This document shows positions 8,894 through 16,273 of a DNA stretch of 64,000 nt, one piece after another; positions within the stretch are counted from its first letter, which is position 1, and each line of letters opens with the position of its first letter. The DNA comes from Igneacidithiobacillus copahuensis. GTDB taxonomy: Bacteria; Pseudomonadota; Gammaproteobacteria; Acidithiobacillales; Acidithiobacillaceae. The DNA lies in contig NZ_JAAXYO010000165.1 in the NCBI RefSeq assembly GCF_018854015.1, forward strand, positions 62,001 through 126,000, in the 5' to 3' direction. Under the pieces are notes generated by a model. It made no database searches, had not been told where the DNA came from, and saw nothing but the letters and a program-made list of their open reading frames with translations. Both the position numbers and the translations under genes were made by a program.

Positions 8894-9783
8894 CGCGGTT
8901 GCCAGCCCAATTCCTCTTCCGCGCGCCGACAGTTCACAATTAAGGGGTATTGCAAGCCCAGCAGCCAACCCGGATCCCCCAGGCGCCGAGTGAAGGGGCG
9001 CAGTCTTTGGTGCAGCCAGTGTAGTTGCCGTGGGCTGACAGGGATTTGCCATCGTCGCGGAATTTGTGACCAGGCCACGGGCTCCGGCGCGGCGATGTTG
9101 AAAGCCCCGTGCGCGCCCCGCTCCCAGGCGGCCAGAATGGCGGCAGCGGCATCTTCCTCATGCAGACATTGAATGGGTAGCTCAGGATTGGGGAGGCGCA
9201 GGCCAATCGCTGAGCAGGCGATGGCATTCACCAGAGGCTGGGCGTGTTGCCCGACTATGGCATGCAGACGCAGACGGCTGAGTCGCAATTCTGGATGACG
9301 CAGACTGTATTCCTGCATCAGCGCTTCGACGGAAGTCTTGTCTTCTGCGTAGGCAAAGCCCGGCGGCGGACGCAACGGCTGGTCCTCACTGATGCCTTCG
9401 GGATTGTCCGGCCAAGCGCCATAGACCGCCACGCTACTACTGTACACGAAGCGCTCGACCCCGGCGCTACTCGCTGCCTGCAGCAAGCGCCCGCTACCCT
9501 CGCGATTGATTTCGGCCATCTCTGCCCGCCAGTGGCGCTGTCGACCCAGACGCGGGCTGAGTACCACAAAGGCCAGATGGATGACGCTGTCCACGCCCGC
9601 CAGAATGGGTTGCCAATCGACAGCACGCAAATCACCCTGCCGCCATTGCAGGCGCGGGTGCTGCATTGTGGCGGGGAGAAGATCGAAGGCGATGATCTCC
9701 GGCCTGTCTGGGTGTTCCAGCAGGCGCGGTAGCAGGACGCTTGCCGTATGGCCAGCCGACCCGGTGAGCAGTATGCGGCTCAT
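8842..9783 (-). CDS. NAD-dependent epimerase/dehydratase (extended SDR)
   Basis: 313 residues. The Rossmann motif is a variant, LLTGSAGHTASVLLPRL (residues 4-20), and the SDR catalytic pair is visible as SSSVAVYGAW with FAYAEDKTSVE (Tyr-x3-Lys, here YAEDK), about residues 115-155. Family members act on nucleotide sugars or related ketoses; the substrate cannot be named. The start overlaps the stop of the upstream flavin monooxygenase gene by 4 nt (ATGA), so the two are translationally coupled. The stop lies inside the convergent glycosylase gene. Confidence 0.82.
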   Translation of the reverse strand: MSRILLTGSAGHTASVLLPRLLEHPDRPEIIAFDLLPATMQHPRLQWRQGDLRAVDWQPILAGVDSVIHLAFVVLSPRLGRQRHWRAEMAEINREGSGRLLQAASSAGVERFVYSSSVAVYGAWPDNPEGISEDQPLRPPPGFAYAEDKTSVEALMQEYSLRHPELRLSRLRLHAIVGQHAQPLVNAIACSAIGLRLPNPELPIQCLHEEDAAAAILAAWERGAHGAFNIAAPEPVAWSQIPRRWQIPVSPRQLHWLHQRLRPFTRRLGDPGWLLGLQYPLIVNCRRAEEELGWQPRYAVGEALASLPCGRSA

Positions 9784-10865
9784 GCCGCGTCGGCGCGGGA
9801 GTCGTTCAGCGCTGGCAAGACTTCGTGGGCCAGGAGTTCGAGGGAGCGCCGCGTAACGTCGGAAGAAACCATCCCCGCACCCACCGCCAGCAGCAGGCGA
9901 TCCACTCCTGCCCGGGCATAGCGCGCCAGCCCTTTGCGGCACTGCTCGGGGGTGCCCACCACGACCATGCCCATGGTCTCCAGCAGGCGCAGGCTCAGGC
10001 CTTTACGCAGCAGCGGTTCAAGAAATGCCAGGCGATGGTAATACTCGTAACTTTCCCGTAACTGCGCCAGCACGGGCCGAGTCTGATCAAGCAGACGCTG
10101 ATAATACCAGGTGAAGCCTTCGGCCAGGCGCCGCGCTTCTGCGCCATCTTCCAGACACAGGCAGCCAATGGTCATGGCAAACTGCGGATGGAAGCCGGGC
10201 GTGGCGGCATACGGACTCGCTTGCACGGCGCGGCGGTAGGCTTTCAGGTCCTGCTTGATGAGAAACCATGGTTTGAATGGACCACTGAGCACGCCAATGC
10301 CTTCCTGCGCCGCCCAGGCAAAGGTTTGCGGGCTGACGGCGGCGACCCAGAGCGGCGGATGGGGTTGTTGCAGCGGTTTGGGTAGAATATCGATGTTTTC
10401 CAGCTGGTACAGTTTGCCCTGGTGCTGCACCGGACCCCCTCCCGCGGCACGCAGAATCGCCAGGCCTTCTTGCAGATGGGCGCGGCTGTCGCCCATTGCG
10501 GCGCCAAAGATGGCATATTCGCGCGGCGAGAAGCCGCGGCCGATTCCCACCTCCAGGCGGCCATTGGAGAGAAGATCGAGTGCCGCAACGCGTTCTGCCA
10601 CCCGCACGGCGTTGTTGTAGGGTAGGGCGATGACGGCGTGGCCAAGACGCAGGCGCTGGGTACGCTGACTAGCGGCAGCCAGAAAGACCTCGGGGGCGCT
10701 GGAATGCGAATACTCGCGCATGAAGTGGTGTTCTACCAACCAGGCGCCATGAAAGCCCAGCGCGTCCGCCAACGCGAGCTCCTCCAGGGTTTCGTGATAG
10801 ACTTGCAGCTCGCTACGCGGAAGATGGGCGGGTACCGCCAGTTCGTAGAAGAGATCCACCTGCAT
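9780..10865 (-). CDS. LLM-class flavin-dependent oxidoreductase
   Basis: 361 residues of the bacterial luciferase-like fold. Recognisable elements are GFHGAWLVEHHF (about 40), RTQRLRLGHAVIALPYNN (about 90), VAALDLLSNGRLEVGIGRG (about 110) and PHPPLWVAAVSPQTFAWA (about 170). Family members use FMNH2 (or F420) and oxygen to oxidise aldehydes, alkanes or sulfonates. The substrate is not readable. It is the first gene of a two-gene leftward unit with the epimerase and is divergent from a small gene only 15 nt away, so the promoters must overlap. Confidence 0.85.
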   Translation of the reverse strand: MQVDLFYELAVPAHLPRSELQVYHETLEELALADALGFHGAWLVEHHFMREYSHSSAPEVFLAAASQRTQRLRLGHAVIALPYNNAVRVAERVAALDLLSNGRLEVGIGRGFSPREYAIFGAAMGDSRAHLQEGLAILRAAGGGPVQHQGKLYQLENIDILPKPLQQPHPPLWVAAVSPQTFAWAAQEGIGVLSGPFKPWFLIKQDLKAYRRAVQASPYAATPGFHPQFAMTIGCLCLEDGAEARRLAEGFTWYYQRLLDQTRPVLAQLRESYEYYHRLAFLEPLLRKGLSLRLLETMGMVVVGTPEQCRKGLARYARAGVDRLLLAVGAGMVSSDVTRRSLELLAHEVLPALNDSRADAA

Positions 10866-10880
10866 GATTCGGGAGACTCC

Positions 10881-11123
10881 ATGTCAACTCATACGCCACG
10901 TCAGATCGCCGAGCGTCTGGAAATTGCCATCCTAACATCAGAGCAGATGCGACTGCACTGGGTCGATGAGCAGGATCAGACCCACTACATGACGGTTGTT
11001 CTGCCCCTTGCCGTGGAGGAGGAAGAAAGCGCCGATTACCTCCGTTGTCGGGTGCTGGAGGACGACACGGAGATTCGCGTGCGCGTCGATCTGATCCAGA
11101 ATCTGCCAACCCCAGTCAAATAG
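10881..11123 (+). CDS. Hypothetical small acidic protein
   Basis: 80 residues beginning MSTHTPRQIAERLEIAILTS, with GGGAGA 5-9 nt before the ATG. It is soluble and acidic, with a beta-rich look (TSEQMRLHWVDEQDQTHYMT, DDTEIRVRVDLIQNL). No family is recognised. The gene lies between two leftward genes, 15 nt from the oxidoreductase start and 3 nt from the orn stop. The compact placement and good ribosome site support it as a real gene. Confidence 0.5.
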   Translation: MSTHTPRQIAERLEIAILTSEQMRLHWVDEQDQTHYMTVVLPLAVEEEESADYLRCRVLEDDTEIRVRVDLIQNLPTPVK

Positions 11124-11126
11124 GCG

Positions 11127-11702
11127 TCAGACAAACTCCGGGTTCTCCTCTTCCCAATCCGGATCACGCAGAATGGTCTTGCGATAGTAGCGTAGCTCCT
11201 CGATGGATTCGCGGATATCGCTGAGGGCCTCATGGCGTTCCGACTTCTGAAAGCGGGGGAGTTTGTTGTACCAGCGGGCGCTCAATTCCTTCAAGGTTGA
11301 GACATCGATCAGACGATAATGGAAAAAGCGCTCCAGGCGTGGCATGTGCTGTGCGAGGAAACGGCGATCCTGACAGACGCTATTGCCACAGAGAGGGGAG
11401 GTACCGGGAGTGACGTGGGCGGAGAGAAAATCCAGGGTTTGCGTTTCCACAGCGGCCAGGTCGAGGCGACTTGCGCGCACGCGATCAATCAGCCCAGAAG
11501 CCCCATGAGTACGTTGATTCCAGTCGTCCATGGCGCGCAGCACGGATTCCTCGTGGTGGACTGCCAACACGGGACCCTCGCAAATAACGCGCAGTTGGTT
11601 GTCGGTGATGATACTGGCGATTTCCAGGATCTGATCCTGCTGCGGCTGTAGACCAGTCATCTCGAGGTCGATCCAGACTAGGCGCTGACTCTTGGGGTCC
11701 AT
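11127..11702 (-). CDS. orn: Oligoribonuclease
   Basis: A 191-residue DEDDh 3'-5' exoribonuclease that degrades 2-5 nt RNA fragments and the linear dinucleotides pGpG and pApA to mononucleotides. The acidic residues are in WIDLEMTGL (Asp and Glu near residues 11-13) and in the central PLCGNSVCQDRRFL segment, and the final HxxxxD is ERHEALSDIRES (about 165). Length and motifs are fully typical. By degrading pGpG it would complete c-di-GMP breakdown, relevant to the GGDEF protein at 27.5 kb. Confidence 0.95.
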   Translation of the reverse strand: MDPKSQRLVWIDLEMTGLQPQQDQILEIASIITDNQLRVICEGPVLAVHHEESVLRAMDDWNQRTHGASGLIDRVRASRLDLAAVETQTLDFLSAHVTPGTSPLCGNSVCQDRRFLAQHMPRLERFFHYRLIDVSTLKELSARWYNKLPRFQKSERHEALSDIRESIEELRYYRKTILRDPDWEEENPEFV

Positions 11703-11750
11703 TGGCTCTCCTCATGATCATTGCGGCATGGTACCATGCTCTAGCCCGGA

Positions 11751-11778
11751 TAAAAAAAGACGGGCGAGATGCCCGTCT
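11751..11778 (-). terminator. Leftward terminator in repeat copy 1
   Basis: AGACGGGC and GCCCGTCT pair around GAGAT. Read leftward, the stem is followed by a run of seven T residues. Confidence 0.85.
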
Positions 11779-11797
11779 AATAGCCGCAAAACAACCG

Positions 11798-11914
11798 CTA
11801 CAAACTTTTTGGCTGCCAGGTCTTGGCCTGCTTGCCCTGAATCGTACGCTCCGACTCCCGAGGCTTGGGTAGATCGCCTTCCTTGGGTGGTAGATTGCCG
11901 GGGTAATGTTTCAA
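11798..11914 (-). CDS. Possible 38-residue protein, repeat copy 1
   Basis: A leftward frame from a TTG at 11914 encodes a lysine/proline-rich peptide ending TIQGKQAKTWQPKSL, stopping 20 nt before the copy 1 terminator. There is no clear Shine-Dalgarno sequence and no ATG common to both copies. Differences from copy 2 include Pro to Leu and Ser to Arg just upstream, so coding constraint is not demonstrated. The unit could equally make a small RNA ending at the terminator. Confidence 0.3.
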   Translation of the reverse strand: MKHYPGNLPPKEGDLPKPRESERTIQGKQAKTWQPKSL

Positions 11915-11967
11915 GAATATTTCTGGGTGTGCGCTGGAATATTCTGGGGTAGTTCTGGCGCTCAGGA

Positions 11968-11995
11968 TAAAAAAAGACGGGCGAGGTGCCCGTCT
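11968..11995 (-). terminator. Leftward terminator in repeat copy 2
   Basis: The same stem as copy 1 with one loop change (GAGGT) and the same T run on the leftward strand. Confidence 0.85.
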
Positions 11996-12014
11996 AATAG
12001 CCGCAAAACAACCG

Positions 12015-12131
12015 CTACAAACTTTTTGGCTGCCAGGTCTTGGCCTGCTTGCCCTGAATCGTACGCTCCGACTCCCGAGGCTTGGGTAGATCGCCTTCCT
12101 TGAGTGGTAGATTGCCGGGGTAATGTTTCAA
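12015..12131 (-). CDS. Possible 38-residue protein, repeat copy 2
   Basis: The copy 2 counterpart, from a TTG at 12131 to the stop at 12015-12017 (GNLPLKEGDLPKPRESERTI in the middle). In this copy an ATG at 12266 is also in frame and would give 83 residues, but that frame reads through the copy 3 terminator. Start and coding status are uncertain. Confidence 0.3.
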   Translation of the reverse strand: MKHYPGNLPLKEGDLPKPRESERTIQGKQAKTWQPKSL

Positions 12132-12184
12132 GAATATTTCCGGGTGTGCTCTGGAATATTCTGGGGTAGCTCTGGCGCTTAGGA

Positions 12185-12212
12185 TAAAAAAAGACGGGCG
12201 AAGTACCCGTCT
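12185..12212 (-). terminator. Leftward terminator in partial copy 3
   Basis: Stem AGACGGG / CCCGTCT with loop CGAAGTA, then the T run on the leftward strand. The loop and innermost pair have diverged but the outer stem is intact. Confidence 0.75.
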
Positions 12213-12332
12213 AATAGCCGCAAAACAACCGCTGAAGTGCAGATACGGAATCGCATCTACATTCAATGCCCTGGATTCTGCGAGGGAATTGTTTCAGAAT
12301 TATTTCCTGAGGGGCTGAAGAGTGAGCGATTC

Positions 12333-13025
12333 ATGGCTGTGGTTCTGATCGTCGACGACGATTTGCGCTTGGCACAGATGCTGAAAGGCTTTCTGGAGAA
12401 GGAGGGCTTTGGTGTACTCCTGGCGGGTAATGGCACGGAGATGTGGCAGCAGCTTTCCCACGGTGCGATCGACGTACTCATCCTCGACTGGATGCTCCCC
12501 GGCGGCAAAGACGGTATCGCCCTCGTCAAGGAACTGCGGGGCAAGAACGCCCCGCCGGTGCTGATGCTCTCCGCACGAGGGGATGATGATGATCGCATCA
12601 GTGGCCTGGAAAGCGGCGTCGATGACTACCTCGCCAAACCCTTCAATGCGCGGGAGTTGGTGGCTCGTTTGCGTTCCCTGTTGCGCCGACAGGGACGCGA
12701 GGAACCCAGCTCCAGCCTGTCATTTGGGCGTTTCCGACTCGATTTGGCCAGCCGACGCCTGTTCGCCGACGGGCAGGAACTGGATCTCAATCCGGCCGAA
12801 ATGGAACTGCTACTGGTCTTTGCCCAGCGGCCCCGCCGAATTCTCAGTCGCGATACCTTGCTGCAAATTCTTGGGGGAGAGGAGGATGGCCGCTTTGACC
12901 GGAGTATCGATGTGCGGGTCACGCGGCTGCGTAAGATCATCGAGGACAATCCCAAACAGCCACGTTTCCTGCTTACCGAACGGGGAGTCGGCTACCGTTT
13001 CGACCCCGGTCAGGCGGAGTCGTAG
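12333..13025 (+). CDS. OmpR-type response regulator (orphan)
   Basis: 230 residues. The receiver domain has the acidic pocket VDDD (about 7-10), the phospho-acceptor Asp in LILDWMLPGG (about 54) and the conserved Lys in YLAKPF (about 104). A linker leads to a winged-helix domain (about 130-225) ending RGVGYRF. The RSIDVRVTRLRKIIEDNP segment is closer to OmpR than to PhoB. No histidine kinase is adjacent, so its partner must lie elsewhere. It is convergent with the phosphatase operon and their 3' ends overlap by 16 nt. The ATG at 12333 gives the standard family N-terminus. Confidence 0.9.
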   Translation: MAVVLIVDDDLRLAQMLKGFLEKEGFGVLLAGNGTEMWQQLSHGAIDVLILDWMLPGGKDGIALVKELRGKNAPPVLMLSARGDDDDRISGLESGVDDYLAKPFNARELVARLRSLLRRQGREEPSSSLSFGRFRLDLASRRLFADGQELDLNPAEMELLLVFAQRPRRILSRDTLLQILGGEEDGRFDRSIDVRVTRLRKIIEDNPKQPRFLLTERGVGYRFDPGQAES

Positions 13026-14398
13026 CCCAGATCCCGACTGGTGATGGGGTGTTGCCACAGCGTGCGTCCATGGACGTCCTTGCAGCTCACCAGGACCTGG
13101 CGGTCGGCGCCTTGACCGTGGAAGGCAAGAGAGCAGTAATTGCGCTCCTGCACCAGAGTTCCGGGCACGCGGTAGGGATTGTGATCGCCCTTGGCGGGCC
13201 CGGAATTGAGGGGGGAACTGGTGATTTCCCAGAGGGGGTAGACATGCTTGCCGCTATAGCGCGGGCGCGGGCGACGCATGAGTTCGGAAATGTGACGATC
13301 GCCCGACAAGAAAATCACCCCGCGAATTTGATTGTTTGCCAGCCAGTCGAGGAAGTCCTGCCGTTCTTCCGGGTAGAGATTCCAGCCCTCATACGCGTCG
13401 TCATCATTCAGCATCTGTCCGCCCGCCGCGATGAATTTGAAACGGGCATGGGAGCTCAACAGCGCATTTTTGAGCCAATCCAGTTGCGTCTTGCCAAACA
13501 TGACCTTGCCGCGGGATGCGGCAGCGGCATCGGCATCCCGATACCAGCGATCGTCGAGCAGGAAGAAGTCGGCATCGTAGACCGATTGCTGGGTGAATAC
13601 CCCGGGCGTGCCGGGTAAACCAAAGCTGGGGTTGGGCCAATAGGACTGGAAGAGTCGCAGTGCCGTCTCCTTGAAAATAAAGCTGCTGTCACTGTCATTA
13701 GGGCCATAGTCGTGGTCGTCCCAGATGGCGATCTGCGGAGTGCTGTTCAGAAACCGTTGCAGCGGGGCAAAAGCGCGATCAGACCAGTAGCGCAGGGCCA
13801 TTCCCGCAGGACTGGCGAAGTCGGCTTCACGAAAATACAGATTATCACCGAGCCAAATCATCAGGTCGGCCTGTTCCTGTCGCATGGGTTCGTAGATTTC
13901 ATAGCCACCACCATAGGGCTTCCCCGGACGATCATAGCGGGGGTCGTTGATGTAGGCGCAGGACCCAGTCAAGACCTTGAAGTCCGGCGCTGGGGCGCGG
14001 AACTTCCATAGACTTGGGGTACGCAGCAGGGGCCCGGGACTCGGTAAGACCTGATTGTTGAGGAGGAGCTGGGTTTGGTAGCGGGTGTCTGGCTGCAGCT
14101 CATCCAGAACGATATTGACGCTATAGAAATTCCCTGCGTCGGTCTGTACCGTTTCGCTGTGCTGCACCGCTCCCTTGCCGTCCTGCGCTTGGTAACGGAT
14201 CTGTACTTGCGCGGGTCCCAGGGTCTGTACCCAGACCGTCGCCGAGCGATAGGCCGGATAGCCCAGCATCGGCCCGGCATGGAGACGAGTAGCCAAAGCC
14301 GGAAGATTCATGGCCCATAGCGGCATGGGAAGCATCCCGGCGCCACCAAGTACGAGGCCGCTGCGCAGGAAATCGCGACGTTGCATCCGATTTTTCAT
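13010..14398 (-). CDS. PhoD-like alkaline phosphatase, Tat-exported
   Basis: 462 residues starting with a twin-arginine leader (MQRRDFLRSGLVLGGAG) and a hydrophobic stretch to about residue 35. The metallophosphatase core follows: FKVLTGSCAYIND, MIWLGDNLYF, AIWDDHDYGPNDSD and FLSGDRHISELM are the PhoD-type metal-binding motifs. Family members are Ca/Fe-dependent phosphodiesterases/monoesterases acting outside the cytoplasmic membrane. It is the last gene of the TonB receptor operon, 19 nt after tonB, and thereby linked to the Pho box upstream of the receptor. This points to scavenging phosphate from organic esters. The start could also be 12 nt further in (ATG at 14386). Confidence 0.9.
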   Translation of the reverse strand: MKNRMQRRDFLRSGLVLGGAGMLPMPLWAMNLPALATRLHAGPMLGYPAYRSATVWVQTLGPAQVQIRYQAQDGKGAVQHSETVQTDAGNFYSVNIVLDELQPDTRYQTQLLLNNQVLPSPGPLLRTPSLWKFRAPAPDFKVLTGSCAYINDPRYDRPGKPYGGGYEIYEPMRQEQADLMIWLGDNLYFREADFASPAGMALRYWSDRAFAPLQRFLNSTPQIAIWDDHDYGPNDSDSSFIFKETALRLFQSYWPNPSFGLPGTPGVFTQQSVYDADFFLLDDRWYRDADAAAASRGKVMFGKTQLDWLKNALLSSHARFKFIAAGGQMLNDDDAYEGWNLYPEERQDFLDWLANNQIRGVIFLSGDRHISELMRRPRPRYSGKHVYPLWEITSSPLNSGPAKGDHNPYRVPGTLVQERNYCSLAFHGQGADRQVLVSCKDVHGRTLWQHPITSRDLGYDSA

Positions 14399-14417
14399 GT
14401 TTACCTCTGTCTATCGT

Positions 14418-15143
14418 TCAGTCGTTGCTGTGCAGGACGAACTCTACCCACAGTTCCAGCTGAAAACGTTTGCCTTTGAGTTCTGGTGGAAGGGCGGGGA
14501 GGCGTGCCTCGCGCACGGCGCTCAGGGCAGCGCTATTGAAGGAATCCATACTGCCTTTTCGCAATATGCGCAGACCCGTGATTACGCCATCCTGCAGGGT
14601 GAACTCCACTTGCACCCGCCCGCCCTGACCAAGCATCCGCGCTGCATCCGGAAAGTGCACGGCGGCTTGGATGGCACCCTTGACCTGGGCCAGATAATCC
14701 GCCTTGACCGCTGGATTGGCGGGTGCCGGTGGTGGTGGCGTAGGCGTGACCGGCGGCGCCGGGGGCGCCTGCACCGGGCTGGGCAAAGGGCTGGGGGGCA
14801 GAACCTCGCGAACCGGTGCCGGTGCCGGTTTCGGGCGAGGTGCCGGGTGCGGGAGTGGACGCGGCTGGGGTTTCGGCGTCGGCTTGGGCGTGGGCTTCGG
14901 AGGCGTTGATACTGGTGGTTTCGGTGCCGGCGGCGTCGGTTTGGGGGGCTCCTCTTTCACCAGCTGCAGTTGCATGGGCGGCAGAGCCGGCGGTGGCGGT
15001 GTCCGCTGCTGCGCAGTTTCCCAGACAATTACGCCGATGAGGATAGCTTCCGCCACCGCCGCCAACAGCAGAGCGCGTCCCCCTGCGGGGCGCGGGCTTT
15101 GCGCCTGGATCAGATTACCAAGGCCGCGCAGGTCCGTACTCAT
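14418..15143 (-). CDS. tonB: TonB energy transducer
   Basis: 241 residues. One N-terminal membrane anchor (about residues 24-42), a long proline-rich spacer with PKP and PTP repeats (about 55-140) that spans the periplasm, and a C-terminal TonB domain (about 150-235) with VQVEFTLQDGVITGLRI and DSFNSAALSAVREARLP. It transmits proton-motive force from ExbB-ExbD to the outer-membrane receptor. Its first codon overlaps the exbD stop by 4 nt. The adjacent receptor gene makes it a dedicated rather than general TonB. Confidence 0.92.
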   Translation of the reverse strand: MSTDLRGLGNLIQAQSPRPAGGRALLLAAVAEAILIGVIVWETAQQRTPPPPALPPMQLQLVKEEPPKPTPPAPKPPVSTPPKPTPKPTPKPQPRPLPHPAPRPKPAPAPVREVLPPSPLPSPVQAPPAPPVTPTPPPPAPANPAVKADYLAQVKGAIQAAVHFPDAARMLGQGGRVQVEFTLQDGVITGLRILRKGSMDSFNSAALSAVREARLPALPPELKGKRFQLELWVEFVLHSND

Positions 15144-15544
15144 GCGCCGCCCACTCCTCCGGCTTTGGCCGCCAGGCCGATGGCCGTCACACCGGCACTG
15201 CGGCAGGCATCCATGACCTTGACCAGGGCCTGAATGTCCGCTGTTTTGTCAGCGGCGATGGTCACCTGGGTTTCGCTCGGTTGATGGTTGTGCAGGTAAT
15301 CGCTCAGGGCGCTTAGTGTCATGGTCTTGCCCTCTACCTCGATGTGACCGTCGGGGTACAGGTTCACCACTACCTTGGGCTTGGGCAGTGTTTGCGCCGT
15401 ACTGGAGCCTGGCATATTTGCGGGCAGTCCCTGGTCAGGGATCATGTGGATCGTAATCATGATGAAGAAAATTAATAAAAACAGCATGATATCGATCATT
15501 GGGATGATCTCTACCCGGCCTTTCTTTACCTCCAGGTATTGCAT
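15140..15544 (-). CDS. exbD: ExbD biopolymer transport protein
   Basis: 134 residues with a short cytoplasmic N-terminus, one membrane helix (IIPMIDIMLFLLIFFIMITI) and a periplasmic domain. The Asp in the helix (MIDIMLFLL) is the conserved proton-carrying residue of ExbD/TolR. It forms the proton channel with ExbB and powers TonB. Six nt separate it from exbB and it overlaps tonB by 4 nt. Confidence 0.93.
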   Translation of the reverse strand: MQYLEVKKGRVEIIPMIDIMLFLLIFFIMITIHMIPDQGLPANMPGSSTAQTLPKPKVVVNLYPDGHIEVEGKTMTLSALSDYLHNHQPSETQVTIAADKTADIQALVKVMDACRSAGVTAIGLAAKAGGVGGA

Positions 15545-15549
15545 GGCGC

Positions 15550-16224
15550 TCAGACCTCCTGCGCCGCGTAATAGACCGGCTTTGCCGAACTCGTACCGAG
15601 TTCGTGCTGCTCCAGTCCTTCCAGGCGATTGACGAGCATGGTCCGCAGGGTTTCCATCTGGTGGACCACGAGGCGCATGCGATTGTGCAGGCCGTTGAAG
15701 GTGATCAGACCAATGATGGCAATGACCAGACCGGCGGCAGTCGCCAACAGGGCCTCGGCGACATTGCCGGTAATGGCGGTGGGATGGTTGCTGACACTGT
15801 CGAGTACTTGAAAGGCATGGAACATGCCGACGATGGTCCCCAACAGACCGAGCAGCGGTGCCAAGGTGACAGTGGTGTCAAGAACCCACAAACCGCGATC
15901 GAGGGTGGGAACCTGGCGCATGACCACTTCCTGCAGAATCTCCGCCATGCGCCCGCTGTCGCGGATATTCGGATAGCGCAAGGGCACCTCCAGCAGGGCT
16001 TTGAAAGGCGCCGGCGTGCTCTCGGCAAGAGGGCGCAGATTATGGGCGTTCAGGTCCGGCAATTGATCGAGACTCTGCGCAGATTGTTCGCCCAGATGGG
16101 TCATGCGGTTCAGAAACAGAAAACGCTCAAAGCTCACCCAGAGGACGATGAGCAAGAGGATGGGCATAATGAAAAGGATCCCGCCGGACTCGGCGGCGAT
16201 CTTGAACAGCTCGGTAAAATTCAT
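15550..16224 (-). CDS. exbB: ExbB proton channel (MotA/TolQ/ExbB family)
   Basis: 224 residues with three membrane helices: an N-terminal one (about 14-34) and two later (about 118-142 and 155-180) in the APLLGLLGTIVGMFHAFQVL and NVAEALLATAAGLVIAIIGL blocks typical of the family. It makes the inner-membrane motor with ExbD. It starts 49 nt after the receptor gene. A TolQ role is unlikely because the partner is a TonB and no tolA or tolB is nearby. Confidence 0.92.
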   Translation of the reverse strand: MNFTELFKIAAESGGILFIMPILLLIVLWVSFERFLFLNRMTHLGEQSAQSLDQLPDLNAHNLRPLAESTPAPFKALLEVPLRYPNIRDSGRMAEILQEVVMRQVPTLDRGLWVLDTTVTLAPLLGLLGTIVGMFHAFQVLDSVSNHPTAITGNVAEALLATAAGLVIAIIGLITFNGLHNRMRLVVHQMETLRTMLVNRLEGLEQHELGTSSAKPVYYAAQEV

Positions 16225-16273
16225 GGTACGGAATCCTCAAAGGAAGGGGCCGCCAGAGCGGCCCAGATCTGGC

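Larger units (their letters stand above)
11748..12233. repeat. 217-bp tandem direct repeat (2 full copies plus 52 bp)
   Basis: Copy 1 is 11748-11964, copy 2 is 11965-12181, and a partial third copy is 12182-12233. Every recognisable landmark recurs at exactly 217 bp (GGATAAAAAAAGACGGGC at 11748, 11965 and 12182). The copies differ at only a handful of positions, so the duplication is recent or kept homogeneous. Each unit holds a leftward terminator and a short leftward reading frame ending WQPKSL. These repeats account for most of the 630-bp gap between orn and the response regulator gene. Confidence 0.95.

Noticed and set aside
11748..12233. Possible CRISPR array
   Set aside because: The repeats are 217 bp, directly abutting, with no spacers and no cas genes.
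14704..15216. Glycine-rich plus-strand frames opposite tonB
   Set aside because: They are the complement of the proline-rich TonB spacer, so the glycine repeats are an artefact.
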